Source of the DNA: Sphaerimonospora sp050942215
GTDB lineage: Bacteria; Actinomycetota; Actinomycetes; Streptosporangiales; Streptosporangiaceae
Direction of reading: 5' to 3'
DNA: 64,000 nt
Assembly (NCBI RefSeq): GCF_050942215.1
Contig: NZ_CP192056.1
Location: 3,286,001 to 3,350,000, forward strand
This document shows positions 43,274 to 52,166 of the stretch, piece after piece. The position numbers and the translations under genes were made by a program. Numbering within the stretch: the stretch's first letter is position 1; each line of letters starts with the position of its first letter. The notes beneath the pieces are model-generated. The model was not told the origin of the DNA, made no database searches, and worked only from the letters and a program-made list of their open reading frames with translations.

Positions 43274-45202
43274 TCACTTCTCCCTGGCCTGCCGGCCGAG
43301 CGTGAAGATGTGCCGGCCCGGGGTCAGCCGGAGGTCCTGGTCCCGCACCTGTCCGGTGCGGTCGCGCCAGCGCAGGTGCACCTGCACCGGGCCGGTGACA
43401 CCGGCGCCGAGCCCGATGTGGACGTCGCTGCTACGCCGCCCGGAGTGCCCGCTGCTGCCGTCGACCCGGCCGATCAGTTCGCGGCCGTCGGGGGCCGTCA
43501 CGGTCACCTGCGCGCCGGTGGCCGGCGAGCCGGTCTCGTGGGCCAGCCGCAGCGACAGGTAGGACCCGGGTGAGGGGCTCTCGTTGTGGTAGAAGACCGG
43601 CTCGTCCCACTGCCTGGCGACGGCGAAGTCCAGCCGTCCGTCGCCGTCGGCGTCCCCGGTCGCGATGCCGCGGGTCGGCACGGGTACGGCCAGGCCGAGC
43701 TCGGGCGCCAGGTCCGCGTACTGCCCGGCGGGGCCCTTGACGAAGAAGCGCAGCGTCTGGTGGCCCGCGATGTCGTCCCCGGCCCGTACGTTCGGCCACC
43801 AGGTCGGGTTCTGCAGCAGGCGGTCGTTGGCGGTGGCCAGCTCCTGCAGCTGCGGCCAGCGGTCGGTCTGGCCCTTCACGAAGCCGGTGGCCTGGACGAT
43901 GGCGGGTTCGCCGCTGTTGTCGAAGTCGTCGATCTTGACGTCCCAGCCCCAGCCCGACCACGCCGTGCCGGCCGGTCCGCTCTCGTCCCGCCACGGCGCC
44001 TCACCGGCGCGCAGCCTGGCGCGCAGCTCGGCCTGGTCCGCCGCCGTGGAGACGAAGTGGAAGTTGCTCTCCTGGATGCCCCACGACGTGGTGATGTTGC
44101 TGACGAACATGTCGTACAGTCCGTCACGGTTCAGATCGCCGAAGTCGACGCCCATGCCCTTGAAGGAGTCGTGGCCGAGCGACTTCGACTTGGGAATGAG
44201 GGGTGTGTTCACGCCCTCGACGAGCGCCATCTCGATGCGGCCGGGGGTGGAGCGGTTGTGCAGCAGCCGGTCCGGGCCGAAGTCGTTGCCGAGGTACAGC
44301 TCGGGGAGCTGGTCGCCGTCCAGGTCGACCGCGGCGGCGGCGAGCTCCCAGCCCCTGGACACGTCCTCGGGCAGCACGTCGTCGACTTGCTGGAAGGAGA
44401 TCGAGGGCGTGTCGCCGGCGGTGGCCGAGGTCCACCGGAAGAAGTGGTCATCGCCGCCGTTGAAGCCGGTGGACATGGAGTCGTTCATGACAACGCCGCC
44501 GGCGACGTTGGGATCGAGCACCGGGCCGTCGGGGAAGTAGTTGCCGATGAAGATGTCGTCGTGGCCGTCGCCGTCGAAGTCGGCCACGGTCGCGGCGTTG
44601 GTGTTCCACTGCGGGCCCGCGTATCGGGTGCCCTGGCCGGGCACCAGCTCGACCGGGTGGTAGGCATCGGCGGCGAGGCCGGTAGCGCCGGATTTGGCGA
44701 GGTACACGATCGGGGTGCGGCCCCACATGTAGACGAGCAGGTCGAGCCTGCCGTCCTCGTTGAAGTCGCCGGGGACGCAGCCCATGGGGGCCATGTGGTC
44801 GTTCATCGGCAGCGTGCCGGGGTCCAGCGCGAACGGCTCGTACCGGCCGGAGCGCGCGTCGGGGACCGGCGTGACGACGACCTCGTCGATGCGGGGGTCG
44901 ACGAGGCACAGGTCGTTGGCGAGACCGTCGCCGTCCAGGTCGTTCATCGCGATCGCCGCGCCGACCGAGGAGATCCAGGCGTCGATGTGCGTGTAGTCCT
45001 TGTTGACCTTGCGGATCGACTGCTGGGCATATCCGCCGGGCAGGGCGATGGACATCGGCTTGAACGAGTACCTGCCGGCCATCTCCGCCGTCTCGGCGGC
45101 GGAGTACGACGGCAGGCGGGCGATCAGGAAGACGCTCGCGACCAGCACGAGAGCGACGATGCCGGGCAGTTGCCTGCGCAGCCGGCCAAGTGTCGCGGTC
45201 AC
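43274..45202 (-). CDS. unbV: UnbV/SgcE4-like ASPIC/UnbV FG-GAP repeat protein
   Basis: A 642-residue secreted or membrane-anchored protein. A single N-terminal hydrophobic segment (LPGIVALVLVASVFLIARLP) is followed by several calcium-binding FG-GAP/VCBS repeats: NDLDGDGLANDL, GDFNEDGRLDLL, ADFDGDGHDDIFIGN, VDLDGDQLPELYLGNDFGP, GDLNRDGLYDMFVSN, GDADGDGRLDFAVARQ. The C-terminal ASPIC/UnbV domain has SPATGAQVTVTAPDGRELIGRVDGSSGHSGRRSSDVHIGLG. It is a predicted beta-propeller outside the membrane. The GTG start has GGAGGTG upstream and overlaps the preceding DUF1702 gene (GTGA). Known in enediyne cassettes; exact function unsettled, possibly extracellular maturation or binding. Confidence 0.95.
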   Translation of the reverse strand: MTATLGRLRRQLPGIVALVLVASVFLIARLPSYSAAETAEMAGRYSFKPMSIALPGGYAQQSIRKVNKDYTHIDAWISSVGAAIAMNDLDGDGLANDLCLVDPRIDEVVVTPVPDARSGRYEPFALDPGTLPMNDHMAPMGCVPGDFNEDGRLDLLVYMWGRTPIVYLAKSGATGLAADAYHPVELVPGQGTRYAGPQWNTNAATVADFDGDGHDDIFIGNYFPDGPVLDPNVAGGVVMNDSMSTGFNGGDDHFFRWTSATAGDTPSISFQQVDDVLPEDVSRGWELAAAAVDLDGDQLPELYLGNDFGPDRLLHNRSTPGRIEMALVEGVNTPLIPKSKSLGHDSFKGMGVDFGDLNRDGLYDMFVSNITTSWGIQESNFHFVSTAADQAELRARLRAGEAPWRDESGPAGTAWSGWGWDVKIDDFDNSGEPAIVQATGFVKGQTDRWPQLQELATANDRLLQNPTWWPNVRAGDDIAGHQTLRFFVKGPAGQYADLAPELGLAVPVPTRGIATGDADGDGRLDFAVARQWDEPVFYHNESPSPGSYLSLRLAHETGSPATGAQVTVTAPDGRELIGRVDGSSGHSGRRSSDVHIGLGAGVTGPVQVHLRWRDRTGQVRDQDLRLTPGRHIFTLGRQAREK

Positions 45203-46197
45203 CGGGTTACACCTCCAAGGGATACGAACTCGCCGGCGACGCGCTGCCGCCAGACCTCGTAGGCGGGAACCTCACCGCCCTGAAGCGACTGCTCCTGCCG
45301 GAGCCGCCGGGTGACCAGCGCCGCCTGCTCGGCGCTCGTACCGCAGAAGATCTCGGCGGCGAGCGTGGTGTGCGGGCCGAGCAGCCCGGCCCGCACCCTG
45401 GCCTCAGCGGCGAACGCGCAGCCCTGCGCGATCTGGGACCGGTGGGGGCCGGCGTCTTCCCGGAGTCGCCGGAGCTCCCGCTCGTCGGCGCCGCCCGCGT
45501 AGGTCGCGGCCAGCCCCGCGCCGGCGTACAGGTCCGGGTGCCGCTGCTCGGCGAACCCCTCGATCAGAGACACCGTCCTGGCCGCGTCGGCACCGGCGAC
45601 GAACCACAGGGCCCGCCCGATGCCCTGGTCGATGGCCCGGTTGGCGTAGGCCCGGTCGGCCGGGGAGACGGCGCCGCCGGACGGCCACGGGAAGGCCGGG
45701 GCCCGGTATTGCCGGTGCACGTACCGCTCGGTGTGGAAGTACGCCTGGTGGAATCCGTATCCGTCCAGCACCAGCCAGCGCAGCAGCGGATCGAGCGTGC
45801 CGGCCCGGGGCCACCGGAACCTCGGCACCCGGGCCATCGCCCAGCCGATGCCGACGTAGACCATGTAGATGTGGTCGTCACCGCGTCCGGAGAGGAAGGT
45901 CTCGACCCTGCGGCCGCCCGGCAGCGGCAGCGCGTCGAGGACGGCCAGCGCCATCCCGGCGCCCTCGTAGGCGAAGCCCCGGAAGCGCAGGGGGACGCGC
46001 TCCAGATGCTCCTCGGCCTCGGCGGGGGTGCGCGCCTGCGCGGCCAGGCCGTACCCGGTGAGAAAGGTGGCGCCGATCGTCTCCAGCAGGTCCTGGGCCT
46101 CGGGGCTCTTCACATGGAAACCGCGGGTCGCGAGCTTGGTCTCTGAAATGTCGGGGGTCATGATCCGGCGTCTCAGCGTCCGGAGAAAATTCGTCAA
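45199..46197 (-). CDS. UnbL/SgcE3-like DUF1702 protein, copy 2
   Basis: A 332-residue DUF1702 protein. Landmarks: LRTLRRRIMTPDISETKLATRGFHVKSPEA, FRGFAYEGAGMALAVLDALP, YIGIGWAMARVPRF in variant form (VGIGWAMARV), LLRWLVLDGYGFHQAYFHTERYVHRQY, and ANRAIDQGIGRALWFVAGADAART. The start is a TTG at 46197; its N-terminus then aligns with that of copy 1 (LGSLRRLVLAPSLADVTFGARGF), which supports it. It overlaps UnbV by 4 bp. The family is conserved in enediyne cassettes and of unknown chemistry. Confidence 0.92.
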   Translation of the reverse strand: MTNFLRTLRRRIMTPDISETKLATRGFHVKSPEAQDLLETIGATFLTGYGLAAQARTPAEAEEHLERVPLRFRGFAYEGAGMALAVLDALPLPGGRRVETFLSGRGDDHIYMVYVGIGWAMARVPRFRWPRAGTLDPLLRWLVLDGYGFHQAYFHTERYVHRQYRAPAFPWPSGGAVSPADRAYANRAIDQGIGRALWFVAGADAARTVSLIEGFAEQRHPDLYAGAGLAATYAGGADERELRRLREDAGPHRSQIAQGCAFAAEARVRAGLLGPHTTLAAEIFCGTSAEQAALVTRRLRQEQSLQGGEVPAYEVWRQRVAGEFVSLGGVTR

Positions 46198-46300
46198 TTA
46201 CCTCTACCACCCTCCATCGGCGTGTCTTCAGAAACTCGGTGAAACAGCGGGAATTTCGGTGGGAGAAAGTCTGATGAATCTGAAGAAATACAGAGAAAAG

Positions 46301-47299
46301 TCAGGAGGAACTATCGAGCAGATTCGCCGGCGTGAAACGGGCGCGCACCCGGGTTCGCCACAGCTCGTACTGGGGAACCGGGCCTGACCCGGTGGGCTCG
46401 ACGGCGGTGTCGCCGGCGAGCGCGACGGCGTCCCGTACGGAGAGGTCCGCCAGGGCGTGGGCGGCGACCTCCGTGTGCGCGGGCACCGATCCGGACCAGT
46501 CCCTCGCCGTGGCGGCGAACACCACGCCCTGGGCCAGCTCGGCGCGGTGCTCCCCGGCCGTCCGGCGCAGCGCGGCGAGGTCGTCGGCCCCGCACCCGCC
46601 GGCGAAGGCCGCGGCCAGGCCGACCCCGCTCCACAGATCGGCCTGGCGGTGGCTCGCGAAGCGCCCCACGGCCGCGGCGACGTCGGCCACCCTGGCACCG
46701 TGGATGAACCACAGCGCCCGGCCGATGCCCTGGTCGACGGCCCGGAGGAAGTACTCGGGCGAGCCCTCCCACGGGTACGGCTCCGGCACGCGCTGCTCGT
46801 CGACCCAGCGCCGGGTGTCGAAGTAGGCGCGGTCGAAGCCGTAGCCGTCGACGGCCAGCCAGCTCATCGTCGGGTGGTAGGGAGAGCCCGCCAAGTCGGG
46901 CATCACCCGCCGCCACAGCCGCCGGGGCAGCCGGGCCATGGCGAACCCGATACCGATGTAGGCGAGGAGGATGTGCGGCCGCCCCGGCCCGAGCAGCAGC
47001 TCCCGGGTGCGCCGGCCGCGTCCGCCGCCCATCGCGTCGAGGATGGTGAAGGCCATCGTCGTGCCCTCGTAGGCGAAGCCGCGCAGCTCGGGGTCGACCA
47101 TCTCCAGCCGGCGTTCGACCTCCCACTGGTCCACGGCGTCGATCCCCCATTCGAATCCGCAGACCACGGCTTGGGGAATGGCCTCCAATCGGCGGGTGGC
47201 CGCTGTGGCGGATCCGGGAAATCCCCGTGCGCCGAAGGTCACATCGGCCAATGACGGGGCCAGAACAAGCCTGCGCAGTGAACCCAGCAGTGTCGCCAT
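46301..47299 (-). CDS. UnbL/SgcE3-like DUF1702 protein, copy 1
   Basis: A 332-residue paralog of the gene just downstream, same length. Shared motifs: LRGFAYEGTTMAFTILDAMGGG, YIGIGFAMARLPRRLWRRVMPDL, WLAVDGYGFDRAYFDTRRWVDEQ and RAVDQGIGRALWFIHGARVADVAAAV. It has lost the KSPEA-type N-terminal loop (here PGSATAATRRLEAIP). GGTGAGGAG lies well placed before the ATG. It is the first gene of the core operon, 103 bp upstream of copy 2. Two tandem DUF1702 genes could form a heteromer or handle different steps; this is inference. Confidence 0.9.
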   Translation of the reverse strand: MATLLGSLRRLVLAPSLADVTFGARGFPGSATAATRRLEAIPQAVVCGFEWGIDAVDQWEVERRLEMVDPELRGFAYEGTTMAFTILDAMGGGRGRRTRELLLGPGRPHILLAYIGIGFAMARLPRRLWRRVMPDLAGSPYHPTMSWLAVDGYGFDRAYFDTRRWVDEQRVPEPYPWEGSPEYFLRAVDQGIGRALWFIHGARVADVAAAVGRFASHRQADLWSGVGLAAAFAGGCGADDLAALRRTAGEHRAELAQGVVFAATARDWSGSVPAHTEVAAHALADLSVRDAVALAGDTAVEPTGSGPVPQYELWRTRVRARFTPANLLDSSS

Positions 47300-47418
47300 G
47301 AATGGTTCTCCTCACCTAAGGCCGCACCATTCCATGGTCATATGCGGGATAGCGTGACACATCTCCCGGATTGCGACACTCTACGTCGATTAATCGGCCG
47401 GAATTCGATACAGAAATG

Positions 47419-47448
47419 CGCAGGCCCCCGCATTTGCGGGGGCCTGCG
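47419..47448 (-). terminator. Terminator after the 47464-48435 membrane protein gene
   Basis: A 13-bp perfect stem (47419-47431 with 47436-47448) and ATTT loop; read on the minus strand it is followed by a T-rich stretch. It ends the upstream membrane-protein transcript and isolates the core operon, whose promoter must lie between it and 47299. Confidence 0.85.
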
Positions 47449-47463
47449 GCAGATCGGCGATCG

Positions 47464-48435
47464 CTACCAGGGGATGACCGGATACCACGGGATGATCTCC
47501 CGGCGGGCGAGCAGGCGCACGTCCCAGTAGAGGAAGGTGAAGACGCCGGCGACGATCAGGGCGGCCCCGGTCAGGACCGCGATCCGGCTCGGCTTGGCGG
47601 TGAGCACTCGCCGCAACCGGTCGCCGGAGAAATAGGTGAGGGCGACGAACAGCACGGCCATGACGACGATGTTGCCGAGGGACTGCAGGGTGAAGGCCGC
47701 GGCGCCGTACAGCGGGTTCCCGCTCTCCGCCGCGCTCCGGAACATCTGCCGGAACAGCGGGAACGGGCGGCCGATCAGGAAGCCGCCGATGAGCGCGCCC
47801 ATGAACACCATCGGCGCGTTCGGGAACCGCCGTGCGACGCCGGCGAACGGATCGCGGACGAGACCGAGCGCGGCCAGGCCGAGGTAGAGCATCGCCAGCC
47901 CGATGACGCCGAACACGACCACCGACTGGATCAGGTACGGAGGCATCGTGCCGGGGGCGACCGGCGCCGTGGAGAACTGCGGCATGCTCGTGCCCGCGAA
48001 CCCGACGATCGTGCCGTACGCGGCCGACACCGCGATCATGCCGACCGACATCCAGGCCAGCGGTTTGAGCGTGTGCGCCAGCCGGGCCCAGCGCCGGTTC
48101 GCCGTGCCCATCATCGGCGCGACGACGCCGAACGCCGCGATGTTGCAGGCGGTGAACGTCCCGGCCAATCCCGAGACGAACGCGAACACGACGCCGGCGG
48201 CGACCCCGGCGATCGGCGTCGCCTTGGCATCGTGGCCGAGCAGGGTGTTGGCGACGTTGTCGCCGATCGTCCGGTCGACGAACTCGGCCGACCAGACCAC
48301 GGTGAGCAGGAAGCCGACCAGACTCGCCAGCAGGACGATCAGCCCGCGCCTGCGGGGGAAGTGACCGTTGACGAAGATCGACGTGGCCGCGGGCGCGGCC
48401 GGGGGCGTCTCTAGCACGGTGCGGTGAGCTGCCAT
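47464..48435 (-). CDS. Polytopic membrane protein, CcdA/DsbD-like organisation
   Basis: A 323-residue membrane protein with about eight helices. The third-to-fourth helix region VAAGVVFAFVSGLAGTFTACNIAAFGVVAP has the Pro/Cys-containing gating pattern of CcdA/DsbD-type thiol-transfer membrane proteins, although only one Cys of a pair is present, and the C-terminus ends in aromatic residues (IIPWYPVIPW). GGAGGAA precedes the ATG at 10 bp. Its terminator separates it from the core operon; the LAL regulator is 151 bp upstream on the same strand. A role in redox or metal traffic is possible but unproved. Confidence 0.75.
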   Translation of the reverse strand: MAAHRTVLETPPAAPAATSIFVNGHFPRRRGLIVLLASLVGFLLTVVWSAEFVDRTIGDNVANTLLGHDAKATPIAGVAAGVVFAFVSGLAGTFTACNIAAFGVVAPMMGTANRRWARLAHTLKPLAWMSVGMIAVSAAYGTIVGFAGTSMPQFSTAPVAPGTMPPYLIQSVVVFGVIGLAMLYLGLAALGLVRDPFAGVARRFPNAPMVFMGALIGGFLIGRPFPLFRQMFRSAAESGNPLYGAAAFTLQSLGNIVVMAVLFVALTYFSGDRLRRVLTAKPSRIAVLTGAALIVAGVFTFLYWDVRLLARREIIPWYPVIPW

Positions 48436-48586
48436 CTCGAATTATTCCTCCAGGGACGAGGCCGCGGCGTCTCCAGGTCCGCCGGGAATGCCTGTCTCCC
48501 AGAATCCGTCCCCGATCGGGACGGGGCCACCTCCAGGATGCTCGCTGCGAAATGTCCGCTCGGCGAGGGCACGATCCATCGGGAAC

Positions 48587-51124
48587 TCAGACGACGGCGT
48601 GCTCGCCGGCCTCCACCGCCGACTCGGCGGAGGACCCCGTGTGGGAGTCGGCGGAGGGGCCGGCCGACGACCGCAGGGCGGGCGGCAGGTCGGCCCGTCG
48701 CGTGATCCTCAGTTTCCGGTAGGCGCGCGTGAGGTGCTGTTCGACCGTGCTGACCGTGATGTAGAGCTTCCCGGCGATCTCCCGGTTGGTGTGTCCGGCC
48801 GCCGCCAGCGCGGCGACCCGGCGCTCGGCGCCGCTCAGCAGATCGACCGGCTCGGGCGGCTCTGGCGGGAACACCGGCCGCCCGGCACGCGGACGGGCCG
48901 TCGCGGCGCCGGAGCACCAGGGGACGAGTCCGGGCACGTCGAGATCCCAGGCCGCCATGAGATCGCCGCAGAGCCGGAAATCTCGCAGCGCCGCCGCCGG
49001 CCGCCCGGTCGCCATGTGGTGACACCCCCGTGCGTGCAGATAGTGCAGGCCGTACCTGGTCTGGAACATGGCCTCGGCGACCGGTGCGCCGAGGCACTCC
49101 TCCGCCTCCTCGTGCCTGCCCTGGGCCGTCAGCGCGAGCACGAGACTGGACAGGGGGCCACCGACGGCGACGCCCCAGCTGCTCTCCGGGATGATCTCCA
49201 GGGCGAGGCGGGAGTCGCGCTCGGCGCCGCGCATGTCCCGCCGGCGGACCGCGATCTCGGCGTGGACGGCCGCGAGCCTGGCCTGCCTGCTCGGGCTCCG
49301 CTCGGACTCCGGGGTGTGTTCACCGCGCAGGCGGAACAGCTCGCACCACGACGCGGCGCGGTCGCAGCGGCCGCCGTAGGCGAGCGCCAGGAGCGCGTTC
49401 TCCAGGGTGTCGGTCGACGAGCCGTCCCGGTGGCAGGCCCGCAGGATCCGCTCGACAGCGTCCAGGCCCTCCCCGCACGGCCTCCCGGACAGGACCTCGG
49501 CGAGGGTGACCGCCGACTCCAGCCGCCGGTTGACCTCCGGGGACACGACGGCGCCGGGGACGCTGTCCGGGCGGCGCAGGTGGACCCGCAGGGGCGGGAA
49601 GGTGGCGCGCAGCCACAGCCGGGTGACGACCAGCTCCGCGTACGTCTCCGGATCCACGGCCGCACCGAGGCGATCCAGGTGCTCCAGCACGTCGCGGGCG
49701 TCGTCGAAGCGGCCGTGCCACAGCAGCGCCCGGGCCAGCGCCACCGCGTCGCTCCCCCGCAGCCCGCCCCGCCGCGTCATGTCGGCCAGCCCGGCGAGGT
49801 GGGCGGTGCAGGCGCCGGGATCGACGCGCCACTCGGCCCGCACCAGCATCATGGTGATCCTCGCGCGCCGGTCCTCGTCCACGCATTCTCGCCAGGCCCG
49901 CCGCAGGCAGGCGACGGCGCTCCGCACCCGCCCGGTCCGCAGCGCCGTCCTGGCCGCCTCCTCCAGGACCGGGACGACCCAGGGCTCGTCCAGCGGGCCC
50001 GCCTCCAGCAGGTGATCGGCGATCACGGATGGGGGCGCGCCGGTCTCGTGCGCGAGGGCGGCGGCACGGGCGTGCAGGCCCATCCGCTGCCCCGCGTCCA
50101 TCTCCGCCAGCACGGCCGTCCGGGCCGCCTCGTGCCGGAACCGGCCTCCCCGGATCAGGCCGCCGGTGGCGAGGGCGCGCAGTTCCCGGTCGACGTCGGC
50201 GGCGCCGAGGCCGAGCAGCCGGGCGAGGTCGCAGGGCGGTTCGGAATCCTCGGGCCGGCCGGGTGCGGCGAGGACCGCCAGCCCCTGCGCCGCCTTCAGC
50301 GTCCGCCGGCCGGCGCGGTGCAGGCACGCCAGTACGGCCCGGCCGTACCGGCGGCCGACGACGACCCCGGGCGGACGATCACCCGAGCGGGTGGCGTCCC
50401 GGTAGTCCTCGGCCAGCGCCGCGGCCAGCAGCGGATTGCCGCCGCTGAACTCGTGCCATTCCTCGGCGAACGACTCGGCCGTCTCCCGGCCGAGCCGCTC
50501 GGCCACCACGGCCGCGATCCCGGCACGCGACAGCGGGGCGAGCCTGATCCGGCGGCAGTGCGGCTGGCGCAGCAACTCGGCGCTGAACAGCGCGTCGTAC
50601 GGGCCCTGGGCGAACAGCATCATGATCCGGGCGGTCGCCGCCAGCCGTGACAGGTAGGCCAGGCAGAGCAGCGAGACGGGGTCGGCATGGTGCACGTCGT
50701 CGACGACGATCAGCAGCGGGCAGCGCTCGGCCAGCTCCAGCAGAATCGTACAGAGCCCATGCACGACCTGGGCGTCGACCTGCTGGAGCACGTCGGCCCG
50801 CGAGCCGAGCCGGCCCGGCCGCACACCGCCCGCGCTCTCGCCCAGCAGCGCGGCCGCTTTCTCCCGCTCGGGTCGGGCCAGCGGTGCGTCCTGGACGAGC
50901 TGGCCCAGCACGCCCAGCGGAAGGTCACGCCCCATCCGCGAACCGGTCGCCGTGACCGGCAGCGCACCGAGATCCAGGGACCGTTCGGCGAAGGCGCGCA
51001 GCAGTTCGCTCTTGCCGACCGCGACGGCGCCGTCGACCAGCACGACGACGCCCCTGCCCGCGACGGCGCCGGCGAGCAGGTCCGTCAGGCGGGCCATCGT
51101 CTCGTCTCGTTCAACCAAGCTCAT
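48587..51124 (-). CDS. LAL-type (large ATP-binding LuxR) transcriptional activator
   Basis: An 845-residue regulator. N-terminal ATPase: Walker A in DGAVAVGKSELLRAFAER (about 30-46), Walker B in RCPLLIVVDDVHHADP. The middle is a long helical, TPR-like region. The C-terminal LuxR helix-turn-helix is LLSGAERRVAALAAAGHTNREIAGKLYITVSTVEQHLTRAYRKL (about 750-800), followed by a Ser/Ala-rich tail. It is preceded at 20 bp by the transthyretin-like gene, so the two are co-transcribed. Probable pathway-specific activator of the enediyne genes, sensing an unknown ligand. Confidence 0.93.
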   Translation of the reverse strand: MSLVERDETMARLTDLLAGAVAGRGVVVLVDGAVAVGKSELLRAFAERSLDLGALPVTATGSRMGRDLPLGVLGQLVQDAPLARPEREKAAALLGESAGGVRPGRLGSRADVLQQVDAQVVHGLCTILLELAERCPLLIVVDDVHHADPVSLLCLAYLSRLAATARIMMLFAQGPYDALFSAELLRQPHCRRIRLAPLSRAGIAAVVAERLGRETAESFAEEWHEFSGGNPLLAAALAEDYRDATRSGDRPPGVVVGRRYGRAVLACLHRAGRRTLKAAQGLAVLAAPGRPEDSEPPCDLARLLGLGAADVDRELRALATGGLIRGGRFRHEAARTAVLAEMDAGQRMGLHARAAALAHETGAPPSVIADHLLEAGPLDEPWVVPVLEEAARTALRTGRVRSAVACLRRAWRECVDEDRRARITMMLVRAEWRVDPGACTAHLAGLADMTRRGGLRGSDAVALARALLWHGRFDDARDVLEHLDRLGAAVDPETYAELVVTRLWLRATFPPLRVHLRRPDSVPGAVVSPEVNRRLESAVTLAEVLSGRPCGEGLDAVERILRACHRDGSSTDTLENALLALAYGGRCDRAASWCELFRLRGEHTPESERSPSRQARLAAVHAEIAVRRRDMRGAERDSRLALEIIPESSWGVAVGGPLSSLVLALTAQGRHEEAEECLGAPVAEAMFQTRYGLHYLHARGCHHMATGRPAAALRDFRLCGDLMAAWDLDVPGLVPWCSGAATARPRAGRPVFPPEPPEPVDLLSGAERRVAALAAAGHTNREIAGKLYITVSTVEQHLTRAYRKLRITRRADLPPALRSSAGPSADSHTGSSAESAVEAGEHAVV

Positions 51125-51143
51125 GGCCGCCGTCTCCCGCGGG

Positions 51144-51482
51144 TCAGCTCAGTGCGCCGAAATACGCGGAGTAGGAGCACGGTGAGATCAGGATGTAGAT
51201 CTGACATGAGTCGGTCTCGTCCTGCAGCCGGAACTGGAGGGCCACCTCGGAGTAGGCGGCACTGAGCCCGAGGGTGACGAAGTAGCGGCCGCTGTCGAGA
51301 ACGAGGCGATACACGCCCCGATCGAACTTGCGGCCGCGCCATCCCCTGACGCGCCCCTCGGGATCGGTCTCGGCCTCGGCCACGGCCTTCCAGCGGCCGT
51401 TGTCCGCCTGCTCGAGACGGGCACGGACGCCGGCAGCCGACCGGCCGTAGACGCCATCCTGCGCCTGCACCGCGATACCCAT
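51144..51482 (-). CDS. Transthyretin/5-hydroxyisourate hydrolase-like protein lacking catalytic residues
   Basis: A 112-residue protein with the transthyretin-fold pattern: AAGVRARLEQADNGRWKAVAEAETDPEGRVRGW, GVYRLVLDSGRYFVTLGLSAAYSEVALQFRLQD, and CQIYILISPCSYSAYFGALS. In true hydroxyisourate hydrolases the N-terminal THVLD His, the central Arg, the YHVPLLLSP His and the terminal YRGS are needed; here those positions carry other residues (AVQAQD, QIYILISP and FGALS), so hydrolysis of hydroxyisourate is unlikely. I chose the ATG at 51482; a GTG at 51494 is possible. It precedes the LAL gene by 19 bp. It may be a ligand-binding partner or self-protection protein (inference). Confidence 0.8.
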   Translation of the reverse strand: MGIAVQAQDGVYGRSAAGVRARLEQADNGRWKAVAEAETDPEGRVRGWRGRKFDRGVYRLVLDSGRYFVTLGLSAAYSEVALQFRLQDETDSCQIYILISPCSYSAYFGALS

Positions 51483-51735
51483 GGTGACGATCACCCACCC
51501 TGCACCTACTCAGCCGGAACCCACACCGGCGGGTCTGGGGTCAGTCTGCCGGGCGCCGTTATCGGAACGGCATCGCCGTATTATTGGTCGTCTATTTCTC
51601 TTGATATCGGACGGCGATGGCCGTCCGGAAGAGACACGATAACGATCGGATGGCCGCCGGTGTCACGGTGAGAGCAGATCGACCGGGTCGCTCATGAACC
51701 ACGCAGTCTGTGACAGGAAACCGAGGTAGCCCGAA

Positions 51736-51912
51736 ATGAACGACACCTCTCACACCGTCGCCCGACTCGCCTCCTCCGCCGCGTTCGCCATCACCCTCGC
51801 AGCCGCCGGTCTCGTGGCGTCGGCCGCTCCGGCCGCGGCGGCCGGCGGCGTTCTCCCGCCGCCCTCCCCCGTCTCCGTCCCCGCTGTCCTGTTCGGGACG
51901 CCCTGGGGCTGA
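51736..51912 (+). CDS. Small secreted peptide, 58 residues
   Basis: A 58-residue frame: a classic signal peptide with charged start (MNDTSHTVARLASSAAFAITLA), hydrophobic core and Ala-rich AAPAAAAGG cleavage region, then a short mature part (VLPPPSPVSVPAVLFGTPWG). A GAGG element lies about 10 bases before the ATG, and a strong hairpin follows the stop. The mature peptide would have only about 20 residues and no Cys. It is too short for an enediyne apoprotein. It lies alone between the transthyretin-like and SARP genes and could be a signalling peptide or cell-surface peptide; I do not recognise it. Confidence 0.6.
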   Translation: MNDTSHTVARLASSAAFAITLAAAGLVASAAPAAAAGGVLPPPSPVSVPAVLFGTPWG

Positions 51913-51927
51913 TCCACGCGTTGTCCG

Positions 51928-51960
51928 GCGGCCGGGGACTCCAGCGGAGCCCCCGGCCGC
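51928..51960 (+). terminator. Hairpin terminator after small secreted peptide gene
   Basis: A 15-bp stem with one mismatch (51928-51942 with 51946-51960), 16 bases after the stop codon of the 58-residue gene, without T-tract. The presence of a dedicated terminator supports the small gene being expressed. Confidence 0.7.
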
Positions 51961-52166
51961 ACGCGTTCATCCGGAAAGTTTGATTTCCTGTCAAGCCTTC
52001 GTCTAGCCTCGTCGGAACACGGGAGGGTACTATCGCGCAAACGCGACACATCACACTTTTGACCGTCGTAAGTCCCGGGAATCGTTGGATGATTGACGAG
52101 GGACGACGGATACCGTATCGCGGAGGTTTCGTCCGATAGGTGCCGCGGTTTCATCGGGAGATGCGA

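Noticed and set aside
51736..51912. Small secreted protein as the enediyne apoprotein
   Set aside because: The mature part is only about 20 residues and has no Cys, whereas known apoproteins have about 110 residues with two disulfides.
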